Shown here: positions 1 to 11,717 of the stretch, piece after piece
How positions within the stretch are numbered: the first letter of the stretch is position 1
How the letters are laid out: each line of letters opens with the position of its first letter
DNA from: Chlorops oryzae
Taxonomy: Eukaryota > Arthropoda > Insecta > Diptera > Chloropidae
Assembly (NCBI GenBank): GCA_020466095.1
Contig: CM035806.1
Coordinates: forward strand, 36,474,602-36,538,601
Reading direction: 5' to 3'
DNA: 64,000 nt
Notes under the pieces: generated by a model
Told to the model about the DNA's origin: nothing
Databases searched by the model: none
What the model saw: only the letters and a program-made list of their open reading frames with translations
Made by a program: the position numbers and the translations under genes

Positions 1-208
1 TTCCATAGAATCTGTAGAATCTGTAGAAAGATTAGAGAAAATCATTTTTTATTTTTGAACGATTTACGCTGACACATTCCTCTGTGTATGGTTGTACTTA
101 TGTACATAAGTGCCTTCATTCGCATGAGGTTCATTCAAATTCCCATACCCATATCCATGCCGATATTTTTCGAAATTTTTTATTTTTTATTTATTTTTTT
201 TTTTTTAG

Positions 209-1174
209 CCGTCCAATCACCTCGACTACGCCGCGTATACCGTCAACCGCTGGGCTGATGAACTTCCATACGACGACGACGACTCCGTTGCCCGTGCTGA
301 TGTCGGCCTATGCTAAAAAGAAAGCAGCCGCCCAAACAGATATTCCACAACAGCCTTCATTTGCATCTTTGAAGCTCGACCACGAACGTGCTTTGGATAC
401 CGATGGCGATCCCGATGAGGAGACCGAGGTCCAGGAAGAGAACAATGACAGTCCCATCGATGTGGAAGACGATGACTTGTCGACATTGCAAAACGCTAGC
501 TTAGATGACAGTGATGACGTTGATGAAGAGCACGCGCGTGAGTTAAATGACGTTAAGGAGCATCTTCGTACGGTCAATGCCAACGATCTGCATCATCAGA
601 TCGACGAGGAGACCGACGACGATGAAGAGAACGCTCACAAAGACAATGCCGCAACACTAGACGAAGAACATTATGATAACTCCGACGAGGCGTCATCGGC
701 ATCGGCACCGGCATTGGCAGCGGCAGCGGCAGTGCGTCGGCATCGGCACCTTCCACTTCATTGGAAGACGATAAGACGAATTCAAATGGTGGAAAATCAA
801 GCGAAAAGACTTTTTCAACAACCTCCTCCTCCTCTTCGGAATTGCCAGCGGTCGAAGTGCGCCTTAAGCAGATCTCACAGGAAGTTGAGAAAATGGCCAA
901 CAGCAACGAGAATCAACATCATCCGGCAATGAGCCTCAATAATCGCATCAACGACGATATCGGTCGTCAGTCGTTCCTATCGCTAACCGATCTTATAAGA
1001 ACTTTACGCCCGAATGACAAGCAAATCATACCACAAATCGATTCGGACTATTCAAATGCTATGCGTGTGCTTGGTGAGAACACAGCCGCAGTGGTGACCA
1101 AAGATAAGGAACAACATCAACAACAGCAGCAGCAGCAGCAACAACAACAACAGCCGAATCGTGGTTTCTTTTAG
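209..1174 (+). CDS. 3' terminal exon of an unrecognised gene (partial, apparent frameshifts)
   Basis: A pyrimidine-rich acceptor ends at the AG of 207-208 and the exon runs to a TAG at 1172-1174. From about 313 to 705 the frame with codons starting at multiples of 3 is open and encodes a very acidic stretch (many D/E, for example DEETEVQEEN). From about 715 the coding-looking frame is one base earlier; it is Ser-rich, then has a helical-looking segment and a polyQ run (about 1113-1153), and ends NRGFF. The first 100 bases also look coding in that second frame (HLDYAAYTVNRWADELPYDD), giving a possible pattern of frame 2, then 0, then 2. The shift near 680-722 falls in a GGCATCGGCA/GGCAGC repeat, where a 1-base indel or an assembly error is easy. 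I do not recognise the protein. The upstream exons lie outside the window. Confidence 0.6.
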
Positions 1175-1343
1175 ACCACATTCCTTAGTACGTCTAGTTA
1201 TATAGGATTCTCGTATAAATTCACGTATACATTAAACAAAACAAAAAAAAAAAAACAAGAGAAACAAAAACAACAAAAACTCTAATTTAAGTTACTCGAA
1301 CAGCCTTGAAAGTTCATGAGTTCCTCTGAGGATTCGTACTTTG

Positions 1344-1349
1344 AATAAA
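1344..1349 (+). terminator. polyadenylation signal AATAAA
   Basis: A canonical AATAAA lies 170 bases after the stop codon of the first gene, following an A-rich 3' UTR. Nothing gene-like follows before the repeat at 1841. Confidence 0.6.
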
Positions 1350-1840
1350 TACGCATAAATATATATTTATATATATATATTTAAATGATTTAAATTTCAT
1401 TCACATGAAAGTGCCTCTTCTCTTTGGGACATGCATTTAAGACATACTTTCGGGCCTTAAAGCTAAGCAATTTAGTTGACTCCGGCCGAAAATTGAATTT
1501 TTTTATAAAATTTATAAAATTAATCCGCAAAAGCAGTTATTTTAATTGCATTAAATAAGTTTCAGCCTTCTTTTTTAAACATTATACTGTTCAAAAAGAA
1601 CTTAATTTTATATACCTAATAAAAACGATATTTTCCTAAAAAGAATCTTTGTTATCAAACTTGATTTTTTATTTTTTTTTTTTGCGTCCAAGAAATGAAT
1701 CTTAATGGAATAGATTTTGGGGGTCCAAATCCCCGTTCGAATTGCGAGGAATCTTAAAGAAATCGAGTTTATTTTAAAAAACCAAAGGCCCCCAGTACAT
1801 ATTCGAAACATGTGACTTTTGAATTTACTGGGGAGCTTTT

Positions 1841-1990
1841 TATACCCGACACACTCTGTGTCGAGAGTATATTGCGTTTGTGTGGTTGTGTGTAACACCC
1901 AGAACCAGTCGAAATAGACCATACAAAATTTATATAGAAATGATCAGCGGCACCAGGAGATTCGATTTAGACATGTCCGTGTGTCTGTGA

Positions 1991-2025
<35 letters not shown>

Positions 2026-2852
2026 CCGTCGTCCTGTCTGTCTTGTATCTGTGCCGTTCTGTCTCCTGTCCTGTCTGTCCTAGTCTGTCCATCTGTTGCG
2101 TGGTCCGTCTGTCTGTCCGTCTGTCCTTTTGTCCGTCTGTCTGTCTCGTCCTGCTCTATCTGTTTTCAGTATTTCTTATGAAGAGTTTGAGCTATCTTGA
2201 CAAAATTTGGTATGCGTGCTCACGGCGACTTGAGTAAGAACAAGTTCGAGAATGGACCCGATCGGATCATTTTTAGGGGCACCTCCAGTACTAGGGTCTG
2301 TTACGAAAATCACAAAAACTGCTCTAAAATCGAAGTTTTTCAAGATATTTTGATGATTTGAACATGTTTAAAGGCAAGTAATATGATTTCCAAAAATTGG
2401 AAAAGTGGGCGTGGCAGAAGGACGTTTTTCGAAAATTGTCCCCTACACCCGAAATTCAAATGGGACTTGAACGAAATTTGGCACTTATGCTTCCTTTGTA
2501 GCCATAAGCATCCTCACAAAAATTTCTTTGATCGGTCCATTATTAAGGGTACCTCCAGTACTAAGTAGGGTCTGCCACAAAAATTCCAAAACTGCCTCAA
2601 AATCGGACTTTTTCGAAATATTTCAATGAAACTTAGAATTTGAGCGCATATTTAAGATTCCGATTAGAATTCAACAAAATTGGAAAATTGGGCGTGGCAA
2701 AGGGCGGTTTTCATAAAGAAATTTAACAAAAGTCGGTATATGGGGCCCCAAATGGCTTTAAAAACCTCTTGAATATTCTTTCTTAGGGGCCCTTTTTTTT
2801 GGTCGTGGCTCAAAAATTATTTAAACATGACTATAACACCCTTACTTGTTTT
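1841..2852 (+). mobile_element. DINE-1/INE-1-like (Helentron-type) element, copy A
   Basis: It starts TATACCCGACACACTCTGTG, continues with GTAACACCCAGAACC and a GATTTAGACATGTCCGTG segment followed by a degenerate (GTCT)n array (about 1985-2150), and ends CTATAACACCCTTACTTG plus a T run. That order (TATACCC start, GTAAC..CAGAA, ATTTAGCCATGTCCGTCTGTC array, CTATA...CTTGTTTT end) matches the Drosophila INE-1/DINE-1 layout as I remember it. Copies B (7222), C (24372) and D (minus, 55939) share parts of it. Reading frames through the GTCT array are artefacts. Confidence 0.65.
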
Positions 2853-2953
2853 TTTTTTTTTTTTGAGATAATTAATTCAGAGTAAAACAGGAAATATTTT
2901 ATTCAACACCTTAAAATATGCAATAAAATATTTTAAAAAAAACATTTATAATA

Positions 2954-3542
2954 CAGTGGAGTCTGGATGGTATAAATCCCGTATAGAGTGAACACCTTGG
3001 TGGTGTAAACAAAAAGAATGACAATTTCAAGACAGAATATGCTGATATTATAACTTTCTCCAAACCACTGAACACTTTGGGCCATAGTCTTCAACCTATT
3101 TCAAACTTTTTGAAGCTTTACAATTTTAGTCTTCATAAAAGTTTAAACCAGATTTATTAGTTCGATGAAAATTTAAGAAAAATTCAAATATAGAATATAC
3201 ATACTCGAAAAATAAACTCTCGAATCTCTTCTTAAACCGAGTTGAAGACTACGACCCTTTATTTATTTATTTTATATTTACTACAATTCTCAGGAATGAA
3301 TTCCATTTTTATTCGAACTTAGGGTCAGGTCAACATTTCATTTTTATTTTTATGAAATGATAATTTTTAGGCAATCGGAAAAAACTATTTCCTGAATTGC
3401 TGAATGTTGGAAAACCGATGCGATCGATTTCGGACCCAGCTACGAAGTCCATCGTCAGGCACCTTTACCAACTCGACCACGCCAGGTATGTGGCGTCCCG
3501 ATTGCCTTGCAAAAATTAGTTCACTCTATCCAGACTCTACTG
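2954..3542. mobile_element. Non-autonomous pogo/Tc1-type element with TA target duplication
   Basis: The ends are CAGTGGAGTCTGGATGG on the left and, reading inward from the right, CAGTAGAGTCTGGATAG. TA lies on each side (2952-2953 and 3543-3544). The style CAGTRGAGTCTGGAT..TATA is that of pogo/Tigger-like termini. The 589-bp interior has no transposase but contains a tRNA-like module on the minus strand at 3421-3486. Confidence 0.6.
3421..3486 (-). other. tRNA-like (Leu/Ser-style) pol III module inside the pogo-like element
   Basis: Read on the minus strand there is an A-box-like TGGTCGAGTTGG (complement of 3468-3479) followed at tRNA-like spacing by GATGGACTTCGTAG and a B-box-like GGGTCCGAAATCG (complement of 3425-3437). 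The A box and GATGGACTT resemble the 5' half of a Ser/Leu tRNA. The B box has an extra base and I cannot close an acceptor stem, so this is a tRNA-derived relic or SINE head, not a functional tRNA gene. Confidence 0.4.
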
Positions 3543-3987
3543 TACATTAAGCCTTTTGCCAACAGAGCTTCAATTTAGGCTTCAATAAGATCTGCGCAAC
3601 TCCCTGAAGCCATGCTCCAGATGCGCTCGAATAATTACAGAAACCCAATTTTTGTAACGTTACCAGCAATCTTTAACTGCTTATATCTCCTTGGCCATAA
3701 GTGCAATCAAAAATATTTTAAGGAACGAATCTTAGGCCTAGGGTTCAAAAAAATTAGTGTTTCATTGTGTTTCATCAAGTTTGAGGTGAAACATATTTTA
3801 AAACAAACGGACGTGTGTGTAAAGAGGCCCACAAACGCTTCAACAAATCCACCAATCGGTTGAAATCTCGACGTAAAGTTTCGTGTCTGTAGCTTGGAAG
3901 AAAAAATAATTTATATTATGTTTTTGTTGTTGTTTCATTCGATTGATGGATTTGTTGAAGCGTTTGTGGCCAGCTTAACGTTGCCAG

Positions 3988-4453
3988 TAGTGTCCGACCG
4001 AAGGTGGATTTTTAGCCGAAGCCGAACAATCGGCAGAGTTGAAGACTTCGGCCGAAGACCGAAGGCCGAAGCCGAATGCAAAACATTTTACAGTAAGGAA
4101 ACAAAATCAGTCTTTATTCATTTGACAAGCACAAAAAACAAAATAACACCTCAGCGCTAAAGAGTTGTTCGCTGGCCACGCTTGTTGGAGGGGCAGATAA
4201 ATAATTCTCGGCCATGCGTTTAATGTTGAAAACTTTTGTGCAATTGTGCAAAAATTTACGGCAATAATTCACTAGTGTAAAAGGTCTCAATGAAGCAATT
4301 GAAAATCTATCGTGACTTTTTTACTTCCATTAAAATGCAAAAATATTCGGCTTAAATATTCGGCTTTTTCCAGCCGAAGCCGAAGCCGAAGATTAAAAAT
4401 TGGCCGATTATGCCGATAACCGAAGCCGAAGCCGAACCTTCGGTCGGACACTA
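3988..4453. mobile_element. hAT-type non-autonomous element with perfect 8-bp target duplication
   Basis: Terminal inverted repeats TAGTGTCCGACCGAAGGT and ACCTTCGGTCGGACACTA are flanked on both sides by GTTGCCAG (8 bp). The subterminal regions are packed with CCGAAGCCGAA repeats in both orientations, a usual hAT feature. A shorter relative is at 25037-25282. Positions 4263-4287 hold a fragment (CACTAGTGTAAAAGGTCTC) of the MITE family found intact at 57098-57299. Confidence 0.8.
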
Positions 4454-4869
4454 GTTGCCAGTATAAAAATTTCCCATATGGCTATTTCCAAATGGACGCG
4501 ACACTGTAATGAGCAATTTTAAGTCCCGAATTCAAGTATGCGGTAAATAGTACTTTTGCTTCTCAATACTTTCGTGCAGCTTATGCTGACTTTTATATTT
4601 TTCAAAGTTTCTATGCAGGCCCGAATGGTAATCAGCTATATACGGACGCGACAAAAAGTTTACTTTTTCTGGAAATGCCCATATGTATTTTGAACACTAT
4701 CGAAAATGCTCGAATCTATAATATAATCTAAATATATGCATACTTTTGGGTGCGTTTGACAAAGCCTGGCAGAATACGACAGTATGAAGGAAATAAATTT
4801 ATATTTACGAGAATGCCTGAGGTCGGAAACCTCGTTAATGTAGAAAGAAAAAAAGTATGGATGTAAGAC

Positions 4870-5196
4870 AACAAGCACTCAAAGAGACTTCTTTGCCTTG
4901 GTAGCGAGGATTTAAAAACTCTCACCGAATACCTGACAGGGCACTGCAAATTGAGATATGTATCATCTCAAAAAGATAGGCCTCTCAAACGAATCTATAT
5001 GCCGATTCTGTGAAATGGTCGATGAAAGACCAGAACACATTCTCTGCGACTGTCCGTCACTGGGCAGCCGTAGGCTGTTCCACTTGGGGCATGCCATGAT
5101 CGCCCCCCATAAATTTTGGAACGTCTTTAAACCGTCCGCTGTGCTCAATTTTCATAAAAAGCCTAAGGATAGAGAATTAAAGAATCATTGGGGTTA
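4870..5196 (+). pseudogene. 5'-truncated non-LTR retrotransposon tail (RNase H / C-terminal CCHC-like end)
   Basis: The frame ending at 5197 reads HLKKIGLSNESICRFC followed by an EHILCDC motif and SRRLFHLG. This is the Cys/His-rich tail typical of jockey/LOA/I-clade LINE ORF2 proteins after their RNase H domain. The preceding bases encode LTEYLTGHCKLRY in another frame, so at least one frameshift separates the two parts. No reverse transcriptase is left. Confidence 0.6.
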
Positions 5197-5258
5197 GCAC
5201 AATAGATCCTTTGTGGTCGCGCGGTGAGCATCATTCCCTACTATTTGTAACCTTTGTG

Positions 5259-5493
5259 AGTGTTAACCTGCTAACTCACATTTGAAAAGTTTTACAGGGC
5301 CCACAAAAAACTGCTTCAAATTAACACCTTCATCCGAGGAAGGAAACCCAAAATATTGTTGCTTTTTTATTTGATATTTTATAAATGAACCAACTGTATT
5401 CTGGGTTTCCCTCCTATGATGAAGATGTTAATTTGAAACAGTTCTATGTGTGCCATGTAAAAGTTTTCAAATGTGAGTTAGTCGGTTTACACT
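5259..5493. mobile_element. Foldback MITE, about 235 bp
   Basis: Two arms of roughly 90 bases form an imperfect hairpin. The left arm carries CTAACTCACATTTGAAAA, then CTTCAAATTAACACCTTCATC; the right arm is its reverse complement ending ATGTGAGTTAG. No coding capacity; insertion-site duplication not resolved. Confidence 0.6.
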
Positions 5494-5499
5494 CTAAGT

Positions 5500-6643
5500 C
5501 GACGATATTATAATTATAAAACTAATTTTTTTTGTTTTTCTTTTTTGAGCTATCGATTTCAATCCTCTCAATATCAAATCATATCAATCAATCGATCAAT
5601 CGATCAAAAGAGATGAACGGATTTCTGAAAGCTTGACCTTGAAATCAGAAAAAGTATCCAGTTGAATATAAATTCTCACGAGAGAACGAGCATGATCACG
5701 ATCGCGAAATCGACCATCGACGATCGACCATCGCTTAGCTTATCGCTTTTAATTTGAAAATCCACAATAATTCTGGACCTATCCAATCGCATTGTTACCA
5801 GAGACGTGGGTACACATGTATGTTTGTTTGTACGCAATAAAAAGAGTTTTTACACTGGTCTAATAACAAAATAAAAACAGCAATAAGAACAACAACAAAA
5901 GGCTAAGACTCGGAGGGTACTGACACTGACACTGACACGAAAAAGACAAAAGACAAAAGGCAAAAGAACCATAAAGGATTGACTTGCCGAAGAGATGATC
6001 ATGATGAAATGAAAGACGCCAGAATATCGGGAGACAACCTTGAAGTCTAAAGAAATGATTTCAAGACATAGAAGGACAAGACAATACGAGCGACATAGCG
6101 CATAACGCATAGAAGGCGGCGGCACGACTCTACGGTCAAGTAAGCAAAACAAGCCCGAACATAGCAAAGAAGGAAAAACAAAAAACAAAAAACAAAAAAC
6201 CAGAAAGAAAGAAGTCAGCGATGGGGCTATATGGTTGTTCTCGCTATTCGTGGATGGCGCACAAAGAAATTGTACCAAAATGTGTTTACGACTTGTAAAG
6301 CATTAAAGCGCAAAAGGGAACACTAACTAAGCCAAATTCTGGTTCCGCGTCAATAAGGCTAGCCATCATGCTGATTTGACATTTCTGATGTCCATGCCGA
6401 CCGTCTACTCGACTGTCATCCTATCACCAGAGAGGCGCATTCGTACGGAGGCACAGACGAACAAACGTCGGACCTTATGCTGGCGGCTTTGTCAATATGA
6501 CAGCACGCAGTCCAAATTTTTTCTGTTCCTTTGCCTTTCCTTTTGCTTAATTTTTTATGCCTCATTTTTATTGGATTTGATATTAGGGTGCCCATTTAAG
6601 ATTCATAGAAGAAAAATTTCCTTAATTTTTTCCCCTTTTTTTG

Positions 6644-6681
<38 letters not shown>

Positions 6682-7200
6682 ATTTCAGGCATTGGCCACT
6701 TCGCTGTGCCGGCTGCCGGTATGCTTTCAGTATGCTGCGCATGCGCTTTAGCAGAGTCTCCCCATTTTTGAAGTAGACAATGTTTCTCAATATTGAATGG
6801 TGTGCTAATCTTAAACGAACCTCGACTTCAATTGGAGCCTCTTGATAGGTTATTGACCATTTTGAATGGAGTTTTCTATATACAATATTCAACCCATCCC
6901 CTTCCCCCTTATTCGCGTGCAAAGCAATTAAGTCAAAAGTCAAAGAAATAATGTTGAGAAAAATTCATAGGTATCATAAAATTCATTTCAAAAAGTTTTT
7001 TTTACAAATTTTAATTAATTCTAAATAAAAAAAAAAAGAGAAGTCAGACACCATAAAATTTCCAATTTAATTAATAATAAAAATTTAAAGATGGAAACAG
7101 GTTTAACTATTGTTTATCAAGAGAAGATTAAAAAAATGTGTTTATTTTTATTTATTTATTTTTTTTTTTTTTTTTTTTTTGTTCTTTCTTTTATAAAACT
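5500..7200. other. Intergenic, no gene seen
   Basis: It contains short ATCGATC-rich palindromes (5570-5610, 5690-5740), long T runs at 6646-6680 and 7150-7180, and AT-rich unique-looking DNA. Open frames here cross poly-T or lack any protein-like composition. Confidence 0.5.
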
Positions 7201-7221
7201 GAGTACATGCTGAACCAGATT

Positions 7222-7819
7222 TCTTAGACCCAACACACTCGGTTTTGAGGGTTTATTGCGTTTGTGCGTACGTGTGTTACGCCCAGAACCACAAATTTTT
7301 ATGGAAACCGTCCGTCCATCCGTCCATCGGTCTATCTGTCCGTCCGCATACCAGTTTTCCTATGGAAGTATTTGAAATATCTTGCTAGCTGATGAATGGC
7401 GGCGATATGAGAAAGAAAAATTCAGAGAACGAGCATTATCGGACTATATTTTTGAAGGTACTTCTTATCACAGAAACTGCGGTACAGACGAAGTGTGTTG
7501 AGATAGTGTGATGAAATTTGAACTTGAAATACATATTTTCTGAGGCCCTGTCAATATTCTCTCTGAAAATTGGAAGACTGAGAATGGCAAAAGGGCGATT
7601 TTTATAAAATATGTTAATTGAACAGAAGTCGGCATATGGAAGTCGGCTCCTTTATGATCTTGAATGTGCCTAAAACACTTTGACTTTACGTTCGTGGTCC
7701 TGTGCAGCCTGTCTTACAAAATCATCAACCATCCATATGTACATATGTACATAGCCGTTTATATCTTTCGGATATTGTACTATCACGCTCATCCAGCTAT
7801 AACACCCTTACTTGTTTTT
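7222..7819 (+). mobile_element. DINE-1/INE-1-like element, copy B (shorter, diverged)
   Basis: It carries the same modules as copy A in order: CAACACACTCGGTTTTGAGGG, TTGTGCGTACGTGTGTTAC, CCCAGAACCACAAA, a CCGTCCATCCGTCC array, and the identical end CTATAACACCCTTACTTG followed by T. The middle is shortened. Confidence 0.6.
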
Positions 7820-8321
7820 AATGTAAATTATGGCGGTTTGAATTTTGTGACGAAAATTATTATTATCATAAGATATTTTTGTTTTTTGTTATTGTTAATA
7901 ATTTATATATCTTTTTTTTTTTTTTTTTGCAATATTTACTTGTTCCTTAATAAAGGAATGGCTAACAAAGAGCCTGCTTTTCAGGTTTATCTGATTCGGA
8001 GCGAGCTGTAGTATTTTGGAAATAGGTCCCCTGTTATAAAGTCCAATCTCGTGGCAAATCCCAGCCGCATTCGGGAGCAAAACGGAGGATCTAGACATGC
8101 GAAAAATAAATTTTTCACATTTTTAAATAATAAGGATCGCTTTCATTTCATACATTACTTTTCATCCCCCTTTTTTTTGTTCTTACCGAAGTCTGGAACA
8201 TGTTACGTCCTTCACTTACATCAAAGTTTTGATTTTATTTGATCAACTTTTCAATAAAATATGCCTCAAACTGAACACTCGAATAAAGGATCGTTACTTC
8301 GAGACTTTCATTCCACAAAGG

Positions 8322-8654
8322 CAGTGGCGTAACTTCACCTTGCGGGGCCCGGGAGAATTTTTTTTTGGGGGGCCCCCCCTCTATCCATGGCAAATTAAGA
8401 GATAATAAAAGAGACCAACATATATTAGAATGTTTATTTTATATATAAAAACGTATTAATAGGTACGAATAAATCTAGAACCTACAATGTATCGAGAGCC
8501 CGTTCATAAATGCTCGAATTTGATTCGAATTATGTGGGGGAAAAAATTAGTGCGATATTTTAAAATATCTTCCGTTTGACACAGTACGTGGGGCCCCCTG
8601 GGTTAGGGGCCCGGGAGATTTTCACCCCTAAGATCCCCGATAGTTACGCCACTG
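8322..8654. mobile_element. hAT-type MITE, 333 bp, with near-perfect 8-bp target duplication
   Basis: The ends are CAGTGGCGTAACT and AGTTACGCCACTG. The flanks are CACAAAGG and CACAATGG (7 of 8 identical). GGGGCCCGGGAGA-type blocks recur in both halves. It has no ORF. A CAGTGGCGTA terminus with an 8-bp duplication is characteristic of hAT elements. Confidence 0.75.
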
Positions 8655-8699
8655 CACAATGGGTTTTGCCGACTGCGGCCCTCTGAAGGAGATTTTTCA

Positions 8700-10060
8700 G
8701 TTTTGTTGATTTTTCGATAGGTGCCATCTAAAAACACTCTAGGGACGGACAACTTTTTAGTTTTCTTTTTTGATAAGTCCTTGAGATATCCTTGAAAATC
8801 CTTTTTAGTAAGCCTTTTTTCAAAATTTTATATCTCAAAAACTAAAATTTTTTTTTACACTGAAAAAAAATATTTCACAAAACTAAAAACAAAATTTTAA
8901 CAATATTTTCAGTGCATTCCCGTTGTCGTCCTTCGTATTCGTTGCAATTAAAAATTCAATGCAAGAAAATATTAATATTAAATTTTCCAAATGCATTTAT
9001 TTGGACACTTTAGCGGCATTTCTTCATCGTTTTAAACGCAATTTTTGACATTTTAGTGCATTTTTTTTTTTCCGAGCTCTAGAAAGTCTTTTGAGTAAAA
9101 ATAAATGTAATTTCTAGCAATTTTCGTGCAGATTTCAAGCACAAACATAATCAAAAATGAGGGGAGGGGAGAAAAATTATAAAATTTTATTGGTGGTTCA
9201 AAAAGTTCTAGGACTTATTCCAGCACCACACAGCCATCTTTTGTTTTAAGCCGCTAAGAATAGTATTAGACCGTAGTTTAACCCATTTTGGACCGGCTAT
9301 TCGATTTGTCGAACAAAATTAATGGCTATTTGTTGTTGTCAGGTCAAAATGGATTTAAATTCCGGCATCAAAAGGTTAACAATTGATATGTGGAAATTAT
9401 CGAAAATGCATGCAACCGTACAGCGATGAAATGTGGTAAGAATTTGAGTTAAAAAATTATTTTCTCCCTCTGCTCTATCCGTCCCCTTATGAGGGTTTTC
9501 ATTATGCTGAATAGAATAGGGGAAAAAATTATTAATGATAACCCAATTTCTTTGTTTTTTTTTTTTTTTTATTCACAAGAAATTACATTTCTTCCAAGAA
9601 TTCGATCCATTTTTCATCTTCTCGATGATTAATTGTGCTATTTTAATATTTTTGTTTTTTATTTTGTTGTTTTGCTGTTTTGCTGTTTTGTTGTTTTGTT
9701 GTTTTGTTGTTATCAAACAAACATGCAAATCAATTGCTCTCATACCTACAATTGAGACTGATAGTCCGAAACGAAATTTCAGTCTAAAAATAAAAGTAAT
9801 AAAAGCCGCTTCCCCCAAAGACCTTTATTAAATCTCATCGACTCACAATATCGACGCAAAAAACAAAAATAAAATATAAAAAATATTTAAAAAAAAAAAA
9901 AACAAATTCTAACACATCGAAGAGGAAACCTGGATTTTCTAGTTTTATTTCGAATTAATGAAAAAATCATAAAAAATAATCAAATAAAAACACCTTAAAT
10001 GGAATATTGGTAGCGATATAAAATCAATTAATAGCATCTGCGGCTTTGTTTTTGCATAAT
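8700..10060. other. Intergenic, low-complexity AT-rich DNA
   Basis: I see A/T runs and a TTTTGTTG/TTTTGCTG short tandem array (9655-9715), but no conserved frame or RNA gene. Confidence 0.5.
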
Positions 10061-10077
10061 AGTTTCATGGAAGTAAC

Positions 10078-10150
10078 TATAAAACCGGGGCCAGCAGCAG
10101 ATCGCGCTATTTAGTTGACGGCTTTTGAACGATTCAGTAATACTCGTACG
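10078..10150 (+). promoter_or_regulatory. TATA promoter and non-coding first exon of the protease gene
   Basis: TATAAAA at 10078-10084 is followed about 30 bases on by a GC-richer segment and an initiator-like TTTAGTT (10110-10116). A short leader then ends in GTACG|GTGAGT, a strong donor at 10151. It pairs with the acceptor TTATTTCAG at 12047, or the CAG at 12050, just upstream of the ATG at 12060. The arrangement (a TATA gene with one short untranslated exon) suits a highly expressed digestive or secreted protease. The start site itself is inferred. Confidence 0.55.
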
Positions 10151-10474
10151 GTGAGTTTTTTTTTTAAATAAAATTCTTTCAGATTAAATGTGAAAATGTT
10201 CGTACTCAGAAAAAAAAAAAACACTGCAAAATATTAAAACGAAAAATAAATCCAAAAAGAAAAGGAACAAAATCATTGAAGAAATTATCTTAATGCCTCA
10301 ATCCTTAAAGACTAATTTTGGCATTTGAAATTGAAAAAAAAAGAAATCCAATTGAAAGGACGAATAACAAATATTTACCTAATAAAATAGAAACATATGT
10401 ACCTACTTATATTATATAATTGTGTCGCAATATAAACAGGTATCAAATTAAGACTTCAGAAACTAAAGCCATAA

Positions 10475-10729
10475 ATATCTGTGGTCATATGGAAGAGTAG
10501 CTTAAGTCGACTTAAGCTCAAAATGAGTTATAATTACCACTGAATTCCTTTCAAAGAAGCGCATCATTAGGTAAAACCCTCGTCCCCCTAACATTCTTCT
10601 GAAAGAAGTTATTCAAGAAACAAAATTCCGTTTAACATGGGAAGGTATACGAAATATAAAACTTTAAAGCGCTTTTTCTCGAAACAGCATATTTCGACTT
10701 AAGCTACTCTTCCATATGACCACAGATAT
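10475..10729. mobile_element. MITE with long perfect inverted repeats, TA target
   Basis: It is located in the protease gene's first intron. Both termini carry ATATCTGTGGTCATATGGAA continuing through GAGTAGCTTAAGTCG, about 36 bases identical in inverted orientation. TA flanks suggest a Tc1/mariner-type duplication. A partial copy (TTGTGGTCATATCGAAGAG) occurs near 32478. Confidence 0.65.
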
Positions 10730-11324
10730 ATTACGTACATAGGTATCTTTAAAAGTCTGATGAACGTAAGAGAATTAATTTTCTATGAATAGAAAAATGA
10801 ATTAAGTAATTCGAAATTCCGTCGCAGGACATACAAATACATGGGTACATACATATATTGTATGTATATAGATTTAAAATAAAAATTAAAAATTCTTCGA
10901 AATATGTAAATTGCGAGTGTTGAAAAGCATCGATCTAAACTGCATGGATTTTTTCGCCTAAGTGAAACAAAAAGAAATTTCGTCCATCGTAAAGGCTCAG
11001 TTACTCTTGATTGAACGTAACTTAACTTAACTGATAGAAGTCTGTTTTCCACAGATTCTTATCTTAAGTCAAATAAAATTTTCAGTAACTGCTCCCATAT
11101 AAAATGTACTAAATGTATGTATGAAGTCAGCTGATTAAATAAGCAAAGTTAAGTAACGTTCAATCAAGAGTACCTGACCCCTAAATGAATCGAACAGAGA
11201 AAGTTTCAGGGATTTAGCTGAAATTTGGCACATATGTATACGTAGAATGACCGCTTGATTTCAAATCTGGCAATCACGGTTTTTTAGCCCGGTCGCCCAA
11301 AAAAAAAAATCGATAGTTTCCATT

Positions 11325-11432
11325 AAAGGGCGAGATGAAGAGCGGAGGTGTAGTTTCTCTACATCCCCGCGCTTCGTCTCGCCTATAAAAAAAAAAATTT
11401 CCGGCAATAGTTTCCCTAATTTAAAAGGGCAC
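11325..11432 (+). repeat. Fragment of a dispersed repeat (second copy at 58500)
   Basis: It shares CGCTTCGTCTCGCC, then ATAAA, CCGGCAATAGTT and TAAAAGGGCACA with 58525-58602, so both come from one MITE-like family. Confidence 0.5.
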
Positions 11433-11460
11433 ATTGAAACATTATGTGAATTGAAATTGG

Positions 11461-11579
11461 GATCTCTCGTCTCTCCTTCTCTGCTCTTTTCTTCTCCTTT
11501 CTTCTCTCTCTACTCTCTCTCTCTCTCTCGTCCCTTCTTCTCTTCTCTCTCTCTCTCTCTCCCTTCCTCTTCTCTCTTC

Positions 11580-11611
<32 letters not shown>

Positions 11612-11669
11612 TTCTCTCTTTCTCTTCTCTCTCTCTCTCTTTCTCTCCTCTTTCTCTCTCTCTCTCTCC

Positions 11670-11717
<48 letters not shown>

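Noticed and set aside
1981..2237. Cys/Ser/Val-rich open frames
   Set aside because: They come from the (GTCT)n array of the DINE-like element.
5850..6771. Open frames of 131-142 codons on both strands
   Set aside because: They are hydrophobic or low-complexity, cross a T run and have no splice signals or family resemblance.
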